From the NCBI RefSeq assembly GCF_000272045.2, contig NZ_AJYZ02000041.1, forward strand, positions 265,038-329,037: a DNA stretch of 64,000 nucleotides, read 5' to 3'. A model generated the notes under the pieces. The model did not search any database. It saw nothing but the letters and a program-made list of their open reading frames with translations, and was not told where the DNA came from. The stretch's first letter is position 1, and each line of letters starts with the position of its first letter. Shown piece after piece: positions 20,141 through 27,803 of this stretch. Both the position numbers and the translations under genes were made by a program. The DNA is from Vibrio crassostreae 9ZC13. GTDB lineage: Bacteria; Pseudomonadota; Gammaproteobacteria; Enterobacterales; Vibrionaceae.

Positions 20141-21325
20141 TTGTTAAATATCACAGATAAAAGTGTAGAAGACGCGATTCCAGCCTACCTGCGTTTAGGC
20201 TTTCGACCTTTCTTCTTTTTAGGCAGTCTCTATGCCGTGATCGCGATTGTCGCTTGGGTCATCATGTTCCAAAACGGTCAGCCTGAAATGCTAAAAGTAC
20301 CGGCGCTTTGGTGGCACGTACATGAAATGCTGTTTGGTTTCTCAATGGCGATAGTGGTTGGTTTTGTGTTAACGGCGGTACAAACGTGGACGGGTGTCAA
20401 CGGCACCAAGCACTATCGATTGGCAGCCTTGGTTGGTTTATGGATCGCACCTCGTATTCTGTTTTGGACCCCCGCGCCGTTATGGCTGATTTCGTCGGTT
20501 GAGGCGCTGTTCTTAATCTTCGCCGCCTACGAAATTGGTTTCCGAGTCGTGAAGTCGAAAGGCTGGAAGAATCTGTTTTTTGTGCCGCTGTTTATATTGG
20601 CTATCGTGGCGAACTTTGCTAGTTACGCGACCATAAAGGGCATGCCTCCATTCCCATCATCTGCAGTTTGGCAGGCTATGTTGTGGTGGTTTACCTTGCT
20701 GTTATCAGTGATGGGTGGGCGAGTGATCCCATTCTTCACAGCACGTCGTTTTGATTTTGAAAAAGCTCAACCCTTGGTTTGGTTGGAATGGTTAGCCAAT
20801 CTGCCTTTGGTTGGTTTATTTGTGTTGAGCTTCTTCCCATTGACCTTTGCTCAAGTAGGTAATGAGTTAATGGTGTTTGCTGGCGTGACTCAGTTAGTTC
20901 GCTTTATCCGTTGGAAGCCTTGGACAACCTTGTCTGAGCCTTTGGTGTGGTCGCTGCATGCGGCTTACCTATGTATCCCTCTCAGTTTGCTGTTACGTGG
21001 TCTGTTAGACAACCCGTTCGCGAGCCACAACATGCTGCACTTGTTTGCGATTGGTGGCTTGAGTGGGTTAATTCTGGCGATGATTACGCGCGTGACAATG
21101 GGACATACTGGTCGTGCTATCTATAAAGGGCCAAGTATGGCTTTGGCGTTCTCGGCTATTTTTATCGCGGCACTCGTTCGTAGTTTAGGTGTGACATTCT
21201 TCCCTGCGTATTTATTTGAGATGGTCAACATCAGCGCCGGTTTATGGACGTTAGCGTTCGGGCTGTTTATCTGGAAGTTCGGCATGATGCTGTTAACGCC
21301 AAGAGTGGATGGTCACCCGGGCTAA
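20141..21325 (+). CDS. nnrS: NnrS family membrane protein
   Basis: 394 aa with about 12 hydrophobic segments. Conserved NnrS features are the start PAYLRLGFRPFFFLGSLYA, WWHVHEMLFGF, GRVIPFFTARRF, HLFAIGGLSGLILAMITRVTMGHTGR. The start is TTG with AGGAG five bases before it. NnrS proteins are haem- and copper-containing and help cells under nitric oxide stress; in V. cholerae nnrS is NO-induced through NorR. Several conserved His (HVHEM, MGHTG) could be haem or metal ligands. Monocistronic, with its own terminator. Confidence 0.88.
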   Translation: MLNITDKSVEDAIPAYLRLGFRPFFFLGSLYAVIAIVAWVIMFQNGQPEMLKVPALWWHVHEMLFGFSMAIVVGFVLTAVQTWTGVNGTKHYRLAALVGLWIAPRILFWTPAPLWLISSVEALFLIFAAYEIGFRVVKSKGWKNLFFVPLFILAIVANFASYATIKGMPPFPSSAVWQAMLWWFTLLLSVMGGRVIPFFTARRFDFEKAQPLVWLEWLANLPLVGLFVLSFFPLTFAQVGNELMVFAGVTQLVRFIRWKPWTTLSEPLVWSLHAAYLCIPLSLLLRGLLDNPFASHNMLHLFAIGGLSGLILAMITRVTMGHTGRAIYKGPSMALAFSAIFIAALVRSLGVTFFPAYLFEMVNISAGLWTLAFGLFIWKFGMMLLTPRVDGHPG

Positions 21326-21350
21326 GCCAATTAATTATCAATTGATACAG

Positions 21351-21379
21351 AAAGGGAAGCTCAGAGCTTCCCTTTTTGA
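21351..21379 (+). terminator. Terminator after nnrS
   Basis: Stem AAAGGGAAGCTC/GAGCTTCCCTTT with a one-base or small loop followed by TT on the plus strand. It lies between convergent nnrS and the deaminase gene. Confidence 0.8.
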
Positions 21380-21392
21380 TCTTGATAACTCA

Positions 21393-22400
21393 TTAAGTAT
21401 TCGCAGCAAGATATTGACGTACCTGTGTGATGAGATCTTCCTTGGCGTGAGGCGAGATGAAACTGGCTTCGATGGCATTAATACTGAATTGTGCTAATTC
21501 GTTTTTCGTTAGTGGATGAGCATTGGCGACGGCGAGGAAGTTATCATTCATATAGCCGCCGAAGTAAGCCGGATCATCGGAATTGATGGTGACGCACAGC
21601 CCTTTTCTCAGCAACTCGACGATGTTGTGCTCTTGCATGGTCTCAAACACCTTGAGCTTGGTATTCGATAGCGGGCAGACTGTTAGAGGTGTGCGTTTTG
21701 CTATTAGCTGTTCCATCAGATCCTCATCTTCTACACAGCGAACGCCATGATCAATTCGGGTAATGCCTAACAAGCTCACTGCGTCGCTAATATTTTGTGC
21801 TGGGCCTTCTTCTCCGGCGTGCGCGACAGTCAGAAAGCCTTGGTTGATCGCTTCTTGGAATACATGTTTAAACTTCTCTGGCGGATTGCCTTGTTCTGAT
21901 GAATCTAACCCAACGGCAATGATCTTATCTTTATAGGGAAGGGCTTGTTTGAGCGTTTCAAAAGCGCTGTCTTCATCAAGGTGACGCAGAAAACACATGA
22001 TCAGTTGACTGCTGATACCAAGCTCTTGCTCCGCTTGATTCAAAGCTCGAGTGATCCCGCTTACGATGACTTCAAAGGCAATGCCGCGTTCAGTGTGAGT
22101 TTGAGGGTCAAAAAAGATCTCAGTATGAACCACATTATCTTGCTGGCACTGGAGTAGATAAGCCCACGTCAGGTCGTAGAAATCCTGTTCATGAATCAGT
22201 ACGTTAGCACCTTGATAATAGATATCGAGAAAGGATTGAAGATTGTGGAACTGGTACGCGTCTCGAACTTGGTCAGGGGTCTCAAAGGGAATCAAAACGT
22301 CATTACGCTTGGCGAGTTGGAACATCAGCTCTGGTTCTAGTGTGCCTTCTATATGTAAGTGCAGCTCAACTTTAGGTAAATTTTTGATGAAGCTATCCAT
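21393..22400 (-). CDS. Adenine deaminase (adenosine-deaminase-like family)
   Basis: 335 aa. Zinc ligands are in PKVELHLHIEGTLEPE (HxH), catalytic and zinc residues in VAHAGEEG, RIDHGVRCVED and INSDDPAYFGGY. The CFLRHLDEDSA segment and TLEPELMF are typical of the ADA-like adenine deaminases rather than true adenosine deaminases, so conversion of adenine to hypoxanthine is likely. This fits the purine permease and gpt about 5 kb away. Ribosome site AGGAG. A palindrome pair lies upstream. Confidence 0.82.
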   Translation of the reverse strand: MDSFIKNLPKVELHLHIEGTLEPELMFQLAKRNDVLIPFETPDQVRDAYQFHNLQSFLDIYYQGANVLIHEQDFYDLTWAYLLQCQQDNVVHTEIFFDPQTHTERGIAFEVIVSGITRALNQAEQELGISSQLIMCFLRHLDEDSAFETLKQALPYKDKIIAVGLDSSEQGNPPEKFKHVFQEAINQGFLTVAHAGEEGPAQNISDAVSLLGITRIDHGVRCVEDEDLMEQLIAKRTPLTVCPLSNTKLKVFETMQEHNIVELLRKGLCVTINSDDPAYFGGYMNDNFLAVANAHPLTKNELAQFSINAIEASFISPHAKEDLITQVRQYLAANT

Positions 22401-22581
22401 AGCAACTCCTTAGCTATTTTAATTATGAGCGGAGTAGGTGAGACAGTAGAGTCTATAAACCTGAGCAAGCAGGTATCTCTTTCATTTATCTCTGTTTGAG
22501 CATAGTTCATTTCATTGTTGTCGATAAAATAGGACAGAAGGTTGATGGTGAACCGAGAGTTATGAACCTATTGAAATCAGT

Positions 22582-22597
22582 CGCAAACGATTTGCAG
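22582..22597. promoter_or_regulatory. PurR-box-like imperfect palindrome
   Basis: CGCAAACGATTTGCAG carries the left half of the PurR consensus (ACGCAAACGTTTGCGT) and a right half displaced by one base. It shares ATTTGCAGCA with the next palindrome 33 bp downstream. It could serve either divergent gene. Confidence 0.35.
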
Positions 22598-22613
22598 CAT
22601 TGGAGTGTGATCC

Positions 22614-22631
22614 GCTGCAAATATTTGCAGC
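22614..22631. promoter_or_regulatory. Perfect 18-bp palindrome GCTGCAAATATTTGCAGC
   Basis: Perfectly self-complementary over 18 bases without a loop, so it is a protein-binding site rather than an RNA hairpin. It lies about 125 bp before the DUF3622 gene and 215 bp before the deaminase gene. The regulator is not known to me. Confidence 0.6.
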
Positions 22632-22755
22632 AATATGTGTTGATTTGTGCTCTAATACCGCGCTTACCAAGGGATGGTGTTAAAAGATACCCACTTAGAT
22701 GGAGTTATCAAAGTTGACCGATCCCGTAATGATCTCCCTTAGGAAAAAATAGAAC

Positions 22756-23070
22756 ATGTCTAAGAACAAAAAATTTGATATCCGCCTTACAGAAAAACGC
22801 AACGGTTGGTGTGCAGAGATTACTCGTCAAGTAACATCTCGCAGTACTACAGTATCTAAGCGTGAGTCTGGTTTCGAAACTGAAGCTCTAGCACAAGAGT
22901 GGGCAGAGAAAGAACTAGCATCTTTCATCGCAAACCAAGCAGAACGTAACGAGCGTAAATCAGAGCAGCGTAAAGAGCGTGACGAACTACGTCACACTAA
23001 AGAGCTTAAAGCTGAGCAAGCTCGTGAAGCACGCGCTAAAGCTCGTGCAGAAGAGGAAGACGCTGAGTAA
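22756..23070 (+). CDS. DUF3622 domain protein
   Basis: 104 aa. The first 55 residues (KKFDIRLTEKRNGWCAEITRQVTSRSTTVSKRE in shorter pieces: FDIRLTEKRNGW, CAEITRQVTSR) look like a small beta domain; the rest (residues 55-104) is a highly charged Arg/Glu/Lys helix, probably a coiled coil. I recall this as DUF3622, common in Vibrio; its function is unknown. Codons are strongly biased (CGT, GAA, AAA), which suggests high expression. It has two downstream hairpins. Confidence 0.75.
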   Translation: MSKNKKFDIRLTEKRNGWCAEITRQVTSRSTTVSKRESGFETEALAQEWAEKELASFIANQAERNERKSEQRKERDELRHTKELKAEQAREARAKARAEEEDAE

Positions 23071-23093
23071 TTCGGTGCACGATTAACTTATAG

Positions 23094-23118
23094 GTCCCTT
23101 AATTTTAAGATAAGGGAC
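23094..23118 (+). other. Hairpin downstream of DUF3622 gene
   Basis: GTCCCTTA/TAAGGGAC with a 9-nt loop, directly before the main terminator. No U-run follows (TTATAAAAAAAG). Confidence 0.5.
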
Positions 23119-23127
23119 TTATAAAAA

Positions 23128-23163
23128 AAGCCCCAATATAGGTGACTATATTGGGGCTTTTTC
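23128..23163. terminator. Bidirectional terminator
   Basis: Perfect 13-bp stem AAGCCCCAATATA/TATATTGGGGCTT around GGTGAC, flanked by A7 and T5, between the convergent DUF3622 and aspartoacylase-like genes. Confidence 0.9.
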
Positions 23164-23243
23164 GTTTGTGGAGTTCGTTTCTATTTTGCCTAAGAGCGAC
23201 GGTTTTTATTTATCGCTTTTAACGTCGCTCTATCAAGCTTTAA

Positions 23244-24290
23244 TCAGTTGTTCAGTGTGGTTAGCCAATCGTCTTCTGCTACTTCTTCAATGTAGCTTTC
23301 TACTGATTGGCCTACTTCTTCATCGTCTTGTTTGAAGTAAGCAATGTGGAATACTGCATCACCTTCGTTGACAAGAGGCAGCGTTTGCTGGCCAATCACA
23401 ATACCACCTTTGGTTGTGATCACTTGGCCTTCTTCGTGGCCCAAAGGAGAGCTGATGTAAGCTAGAGTTTGCCCAGCCTCAACTTGCTCACCAAGTCTTA
23501 CCATATTACGCAAGATGCCGTCTGATTCAGCGCGGATCCAGCTGGTGGATTTGCTCAATACTGGCTCTGGCAACTTCTTACGGTTAGGGCGCAACATGCC
23601 TATTTCTTTCATCACTTGATGAACGCCTAGATAGCCTGCACGAATCGCTAAAGGATCAAAACGCAGCGCTTCACCACCTTCATAAGTCAGTACCGGGATG
23701 CCCAGTTTTTCAGCTTCGCTACGCAGTGAACCATCACGCAAAGGTGAATCAATGATTACTGGCGTTGCGAACGCTTTCGCAATTCGTAATGTTTCTGGAT
23801 TTGATAGGTTTGCACGAATCTGTGGCAGGTTAGTACGGTGAATAGCACCTGTATGTAGATCCAAAATGTAATCACAGTGCTTCGCTACGTTTTCGAAGAA
23901 GGTGTAAGCGATGCGTGATGTCAATGAGCCTTTCTCACTACCTGGGAAGCAACGGTTTAGGTCGCGACGGTCTGGTAAGTAACGAGATTTATGAATGAAG
24001 CCAAATACGTTTACGATCGGCACAACAATTAATGTACCTTTCAGTTTATTAGGTTCTATTGCGTTAGTTAACTGTCGTGCAATCTCAACACCGTTTAGCT
24101 CATCACCGTGAATAGCAGCGTTTACCATTAGTGTTGGGCCTGCTTGGCGACCGTGGATGATCTCAATCGGGATCGAAAGTGGAGAGTGCGTGTAAAGCTG
24201 AGCTGCCTGTAGTTCAATCTCTTTTCGTTGTCCTGGCTGAACAGTATAACCAAGTAATTCGAATGGTTGATTAGGTTTTAGTCTTGCCAT
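23244..24290 (-). CDS. Succinylglutamate desuccinylase/aspartoacylase family protein
   Basis: 348 aa, M14-like zinc hydrolase. Zinc ligands are in NAAIHGDELNG (His, Glu) and DLHTGAIH (His); DRRDLNRCFPG is the family's Asn-Arg substrate loop. The C-terminal third (AESDGILRNMVRLGEQVEAG...ISSPLG) looks like a lipoyl/biotinyl-like barrel. Members deacylate N-acyl amino acids, but this longer subgroup has no assigned substrate. It stands alone, so context does not help. Confidence 0.75.
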   Translation of the reverse strand: MARLKPNQPFELLGYTVQPGQRKEIELQAAQLYTHSPLSIPIEIIHGRQAGPTLMVNAAIHGDELNGVEIARQLTNAIEPNKLKGTLIVVPIVNVFGFIHKSRYLPDRRDLNRCFPGSEKGSLTSRIAYTFFENVAKHCDYILDLHTGAIHRTNLPQIRANLSNPETLRIAKAFATPVIIDSPLRDGSLRSEAEKLGIPVLTYEGGEALRFDPLAIRAGYLGVHQVMKEIGMLRPNRKKLPEPVLSKSTSWIRAESDGILRNMVRLGEQVEAGQTLAYISSPLGHEEGQVITTKGGIVIGQQTLPLVNEGDAVFHIAYFKQDDEEVGQSVESYIEEVAEDDWLTTLNN

Positions 24291-24511
24291 TTAGGTTGTT
24301 CTCAACATGGTGATAATTCGTTAACACGGAATGTAGCAATCGTTGATTTTTAGTACGAATCAATCGCTTTACGGTGACGACAAAACTTTTTTATGGAGGG
24401 GTTTCTTAATTGGTTTCTGTTTTTGATTTAGCTAGTTAGAAGGGGGATAGAATTGTGAATTTCCTGACAATACATTGATTTAACGCTGATATTTATTGTT
24501 CGGTTGGTTGG

Positions 24512-24537
24512 TATTATTCACCGCCATTTTTTGGCGG
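24512..24537 (+). promoter_or_regulatory. Extended -10 promoter and 5'-end hairpin of the DUF3332 gene
   Basis: TGGTATTAT gives an extended -10 (TATTAT at 24512-24517). The predicted start near 24523 coincides with CCGCCA-TTTTT-TGGCGG (24521-24537). The mRNA would therefore begin in a stem-loop, an arrangement known to stabilise some outer-membrane protein mRNAs. Confidence 0.45.
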
Positions 24538-24561
24538 CCAAATTCAAATATCGAGATCAAA

Positions 24562-25101
24562 ATGAAAAAAACAATTTCAAAAGTTGTAGCACTAGCGGTG
24601 GTATCTGTTGCTTTATCTGGCTGTGTTGGTAGCAACGCAGTAACGGGTTACCTTATGAAGTTCAACATCAAGGCTGTTGATAACCGTTACGCTCGTGGTG
24701 GTTTGAACATGCTACTTGCACCTGCATACGGTCTAACAGTTGCTGCCGATTACCTAGTATTCAACTCACTAGAGTTCTGGACTGGTAGCAACCCACTAAC
24801 AGGTGCTCCGCACATCTTTGATACTAAGACTGATACTTACCTAGACATCAACCACCAACTTGATCCGTCTCTAACGGAAGCGCCAGTGGGTCCTATCACG
24901 AGTGCAGATGTGATCGAAAAAGGTCAAATGCAGCAGATTGATGAAAACACTATCCAAATGGACATCACTTACCAATCTGGTGAGCGTGCGACGTTAATCG
25001 GTGTTCGTGAAGGCGAGATGGTAACGTACTTCATCGACGGCGAAGTAGTGGCACAAACTTCAATTGATGAGCTAGAAAGCTACGCGGCTTCACGCGCTTA
25101 A
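24562..25101 (+). CDS. DUF3332 lipoprotein
   Basis: 179 aa from the ATG at 24562; the frame is open to 24496 but this Met gives a lipoprotein signal (MKKTISKVVALAVVSVALSG then Cys, lipobox LSGC). The mature part has a hydrophobic stretch (GGLNMLLAPAYGLTVAADYLVF) followed by an acidic soluble region. I recall the family as DUF3332, found in gammaproteobacterial lipoproteins of unknown function. Codon use is strongly biased, which suggests abundant expression. Confidence 0.78.
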   Translation: MKKTISKVVALAVVSVALSGCVGSNAVTGYLMKFNIKAVDNRYARGGLNMLLAPAYGLTVAADYLVFNSLEFWTGSNPLTGAPHIFDTKTDTYLDINHQLDPSLTEAPVGPITSADVIEKGQMQQIDENTIQMDITYQSGERATLIGVREGEMVTYFIDGEVVAQTSIDELESYAASRA

Positions 25102-25140
25102 TTATTTAGTCACAAGTAGCAGTGACAAAGATTAGATACA

Positions 25141-25173
25141 AAAACAGGTACTCATTGAGTACCTGTTTTATTT
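25141..25173 (+). terminator. Terminator after DUF3332 gene
   Basis: AAAACAGGTACTCA pairs with TGAGTACCTGTTTT and is followed by ATTTT. Confidence 0.8.
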
Positions 25174-25266
25174 TGTTCTTAATAAACGGTGTTTACTGAA
25201 AAGTGCTATTTATTGAAGAGCCCATTTATTGGAAACACCATTTACTGAAAACACTAGCGAATCGAT

Positions 25267-26739
25267 TTATGCTTTTTCTGGGATCGCAGCAAGTAATGCA
25301 ACCATTTGGTTCCAGAACAGCTCAACTGTGTCGATCTTCACTTTCTCATCAGGAGAGTGTGGGAACTTGATCGTTGGGCCGAAAGAAACCATATCCATGT
25401 TCGGGTAAGGTTCTTTGAACAGACCACACTCAAGGCCAGCATGGATAACCATGATGTTTGGCTTGTGACCGTAGATACCTTCGTACATGTCGCGGAAGAT
25501 ATGCATGATCTCTGAATCTGCGTCTGGTTTCCAACCTGGGTAAGCACCAGAGAACGCGATGTTAGCGCCTGCTAGTTCAGCAACAGAGTGAAGCATACTT
25601 TCTACTTGGCTACGACCAGAGTCGATAAGAGAACGGATCAAGCAAAGTACTGTGATTGAGTTCTCTTCTGTTGTGATAACACCTACGTTTAGAGACGTTT
25701 CCACAACACCTTCAATCTCGTCACTCATACGAATCACGCCGTTTGGACATGCGTTAAGTGCCGCGATAAAGCGAGCTTGGTCTGCTGACGCAAGTGCACC
25801 CATTTCTACAGAAGCTTCTTCATTGAAAGTCACGATGCTGTCTTCTACTTTACCTAGCTCTGTTGAAAGCAGCTCAGTGTAGTAGTTGTATAGTGAAGCC
25901 AGTTTTTCTTGGTTTGCCGCAGGAACAGCAACCGTTACGAAACCTTCACGAGGGATCGCGTTACGAAGGCTACCACCTTTGAATTCGACGATGCGAAGGT
26001 CTAGCTCTTTTGCGTGACCCGCTAGGAAGCGAGCAAGCAGTTTGTTTGCGTTTGCACGACCTGTGTGGATGTCACAACCAGAGTGACCGCCTTTTAGGCC
26101 TTTTAGCGTTAGCTTACGTGTTACGAAGTCAGCTGGAATCGCATTACGAGCAATTTCAAATGTCATTGCGCCGTCGATACCGCCAGCACAACCCATGTAC
26201 ACTTCGCCTTCTTGCTCTGAATCGGTGTTAAGAAGGATATCGCCTTCTAACCAACCCGCTTCAAGACCGAAAGCACCAGTCATGCCTGCTTCTTCATCTA
26301 CTGTTAGTAGAACTTCGATAGGGCCGTGCTGGATTTCGTTTGAAGCAAGAACCGCTAGGCAAGAAGCCATGCCCATGCCGTTATCAGCGCCAAGCGTTGT
26401 GCCTTTAGCTGTAACCCACTCACCATCAATGTATGGTTGAATTGGATCTTTAGCAAAGTCATGAACTGTGTCTTCGTTCTTTTGTGGAACCATATCGATG
26501 TGAGCTTGTAGCACTACACCTTTTTTGTTTTCCATACCCGCCGTTGCTGGCTTTTTGATGAATACGTTACCCGTTGGGTCACGACGTACATCTAGGCCTT
26601 GCTCTGTTGCCCAAGCAATAATGTATTGAGCAAGCTCTTCTTCATGCTTAGAAGGGTGTGGGATTGAGCAAATCTTATCGAAGAACTGCCAGATAGGGGC
26701 AGGGGATAATTTACTGATCTCAGAATGGAATTCAGACAC
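25267..26739 (-). CDS. pepD: Aminoacyl-histidine dipeptidase PepD
   Basis: 490 aa M20 metallopeptidase; E. coli PepD has 485 and matches along the length (ICSIPHPSKHEEELAQYI, KPATAGMENKKG, AHIDMVPQK, TLGADNGMGMAS, DEEAGMTGAFGL, GLKGGHSG, IHAGLECGLF, FPHSPDEKV). Zinc ligands are the His and Asp of AHIDM, the Asp of GADNG, Glu of DEEAG and the C-terminal HSPDE His. It hydrolyses many dipeptides including Xaa-His in the cytoplasm. In E. coli pepD is divergent from gpt; here a small gene and a purine permease lie between them. Confidence 0.96.
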   Translation of the reverse strand: MSEFHSEISKLSPAPIWQFFDKICSIPHPSKHEEELAQYIIAWATEQGLDVRRDPTGNVFIKKPATAGMENKKGVVLQAHIDMVPQKNEDTVHDFAKDPIQPYIDGEWVTAKGTTLGADNGMGMASCLAVLASNEIQHGPIEVLLTVDEEAGMTGAFGLEAGWLEGDILLNTDSEQEGEVYMGCAGGIDGAMTFEIARNAIPADFVTRKLTLKGLKGGHSGCDIHTGRANANKLLARFLAGHAKELDLRIVEFKGGSLRNAIPREGFVTVAVPAANQEKLASLYNYYTELLSTELGKVEDSIVTFNEEASVEMGALASADQARFIAALNACPNGVIRMSDEIEGVVETSLNVGVITTEENSITVLCLIRSLIDSGRSQVESMLHSVAELAGANIAFSGAYPGWKPDADSEIMHIFRDMYEGIYGHKPNIMVIHAGLECGLFKEPYPNMDMVSFGPTIKFPHSPDEKVKIDTVELFWNQMVALLAAIPEKA

Positions 26740-27053
26740 GGATGACTCCTTTTTTATTTAATAACCATATATTTAGGTTTTGTATGGGGAAAAACCTAGA
26801 ACAAAAATCTAAAATATGGGTCTGTTTTGATGGCAACAGCATACCACTTGAGCCTTTTGACGAGTAGCGGTTCTAAACCTCAAATAGCTCAAATTTTGAA
26901 AGCGATCTTGTCCATCTGATCACAGATAAGCTCCTTGATGCTTATAAATGGAGCAGGCAAACGTTTGTTTAATTCTATTTTGTAGTTTTATTACAAAATA
27001 AGTTTGTAAAATAACCGCAAATGGCCAAAAATGTGACGTATAGCAAAAAATAC
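26740..27053. other. pepD upstream region
   Basis: About 314 bp before the small-gene promoter. AT-rich with no gene or clear site seen. Confidence 0.4.
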
Positions 27054-27081
27054 TTGTAATCTTTTTTCTTTAGGGTATATT
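27054..27081 (+). promoter_or_regulatory. Sigma-70 promoter of the small gene
   Basis: -35 TTGTAA (27054-27059), 16-bp spacer, -10 TATATT (27076-27081). The start would be near 27088. The spacer is T-rich. Confidence 0.6.
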
Positions 27082-27194
27082 AATAACCAACTTCTGAGAT
27101 GAAGAGTAAATGCTCAAAGGATGAGTCCGTTTTATCGCCTCCAAGGAACCGAGAAATCAAATTCGTTTTTTATTGATTTATTAAGGTGATAGTT

Positions 27195-27281
27195 ATGAAA
27201 GGTTTACCATCTGCAATGTTCTGGATTAACAGCTCTGTTTACACTAGCAACTTTGCATACCCTACAAGCTTTGGTTACTAA
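27195..27281 (+). CDS. 28-aa small protein ORF, unrecognised
   Basis: ATG at 27195 follows AAGGTGA by 7 bases, a good ribosome site. The ORF (MKGLPSAMFWINSS, then VYTSNFAYPTSFGY) is rich in aromatic residues and Ser and ends at TAA 27281. A promoter lies 115 bp upstream and a strong terminator 85 bp downstream, so a transcript of about 310 nt is predicted. It may be a small protein, or the transcript may be a regulatory RNA. It does not look like an amino-acid leader peptide, having no codon run. I do not recognise the sequence. Confidence 0.5.
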   Translation: MKGLPSAMFWINSSVYTSNFAYPTSFGY

Positions 27282-27365
27282 TACCGTAAGCATGTAACTC
27301 GAACAGTTTTGTTCACCCCTATATATTGGAATTCTTTTACAGCCCTTTTGGTTGACAGATTCTAC

Positions 27366-27396
27366 CGCCACTCAGTTTTGAGTGGCGTTTTTTTTT
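27366..27396 (+). terminator. Terminator of the small gene
   Basis: CGCCACTCA/TGAGTGGCG with loop GTTT followed by nine Ts. It belongs to no listed long gene and supports an independent transcript. Confidence 0.88.
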
Positions 27397-27743
27397 GCCT
27401 GCTACTTTTCCAAACCGCTTTCGCTTGTCACTTTCCTTGCTGTTCTGCGTGGTTGTTTTTTAAACGCCGAAATATCAATTTGCGCCTTATTACTGATCCT
27501 GTTGAAAAATACATAACTATTGTGAGTTTGAATTCAGAATTTACTGGCTAGATTATCAATGAAAATAACCGATGGTAGAAAAAACAACCAACTAGTTTTA
27601 GTGAGTCTATTGTTGTTAATTGTTTGTTTTTAATGGTTATTTATCGATGATATCTTCATTTTTAATCGCTTTGTTTCATACGGCATTCTGATAAATATCG
27701 ATTAGAGCCTTAATTCTATCTGGAATTTGTTATTTGATAACTT
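27397..27743. other. Region between small gene and purine permease
   Basis: About 350 AT-rich bases. An 80-codon frame (27309-27551) overlaps the terminator, is rich in rare residues and is not believable. No riboswitch-like fold recognised. Confidence 0.4.
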
Positions 27744-27781
27744 TATAATCCACAGCCAATCGATTACGCAACCGTTTACTT
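27744..27781 (+). promoter_or_regulatory. Purine permease promoter with PurR box
   Basis: -10 TATAAT at 27744-27749 is followed by ACGCAACCGTTTACTT (27766-27781), matching the PurR consensus ACGCAAACGTTTGCGT at 12 of 16. The box overlaps the start of transcription and lies 23 bp before the permease ATG, so repression by purines is likely. Confidence 0.65.
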
Positions 27782-27803
27782 TTTACCCTTATAGGATTCG
27801 ATA

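Larger units (their letters stand above)
22401..22755. other. Divergent region between deaminase gene and DUF3622 gene
   Basis: 355 bp. A 73-codon plus-strand frame here has no ribosome site or family signal and was not called. The notable content is the palindrome pair at 22581-22631. No purine riboswitch core was found. Confidence 0.5.

Noticed and set aside
22401..22500. Purine riboswitch before the deaminase gene, as on V. vulnificus add
   Set aside because: No three-way junction core or conserved loop sequences were seen on the minus strand.
22496..22717. 73-codon ORF between the deaminase and DUF3622 genes
   Set aside because: It overlaps the palindrome pair, lacks a ribosome site and has non-coding-like composition.
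27309..27551. 80-codon plus-strand ORF downstream of the small gene
   Set aside because: It runs through a strong terminator, has no ribosome site and shows no family pattern.
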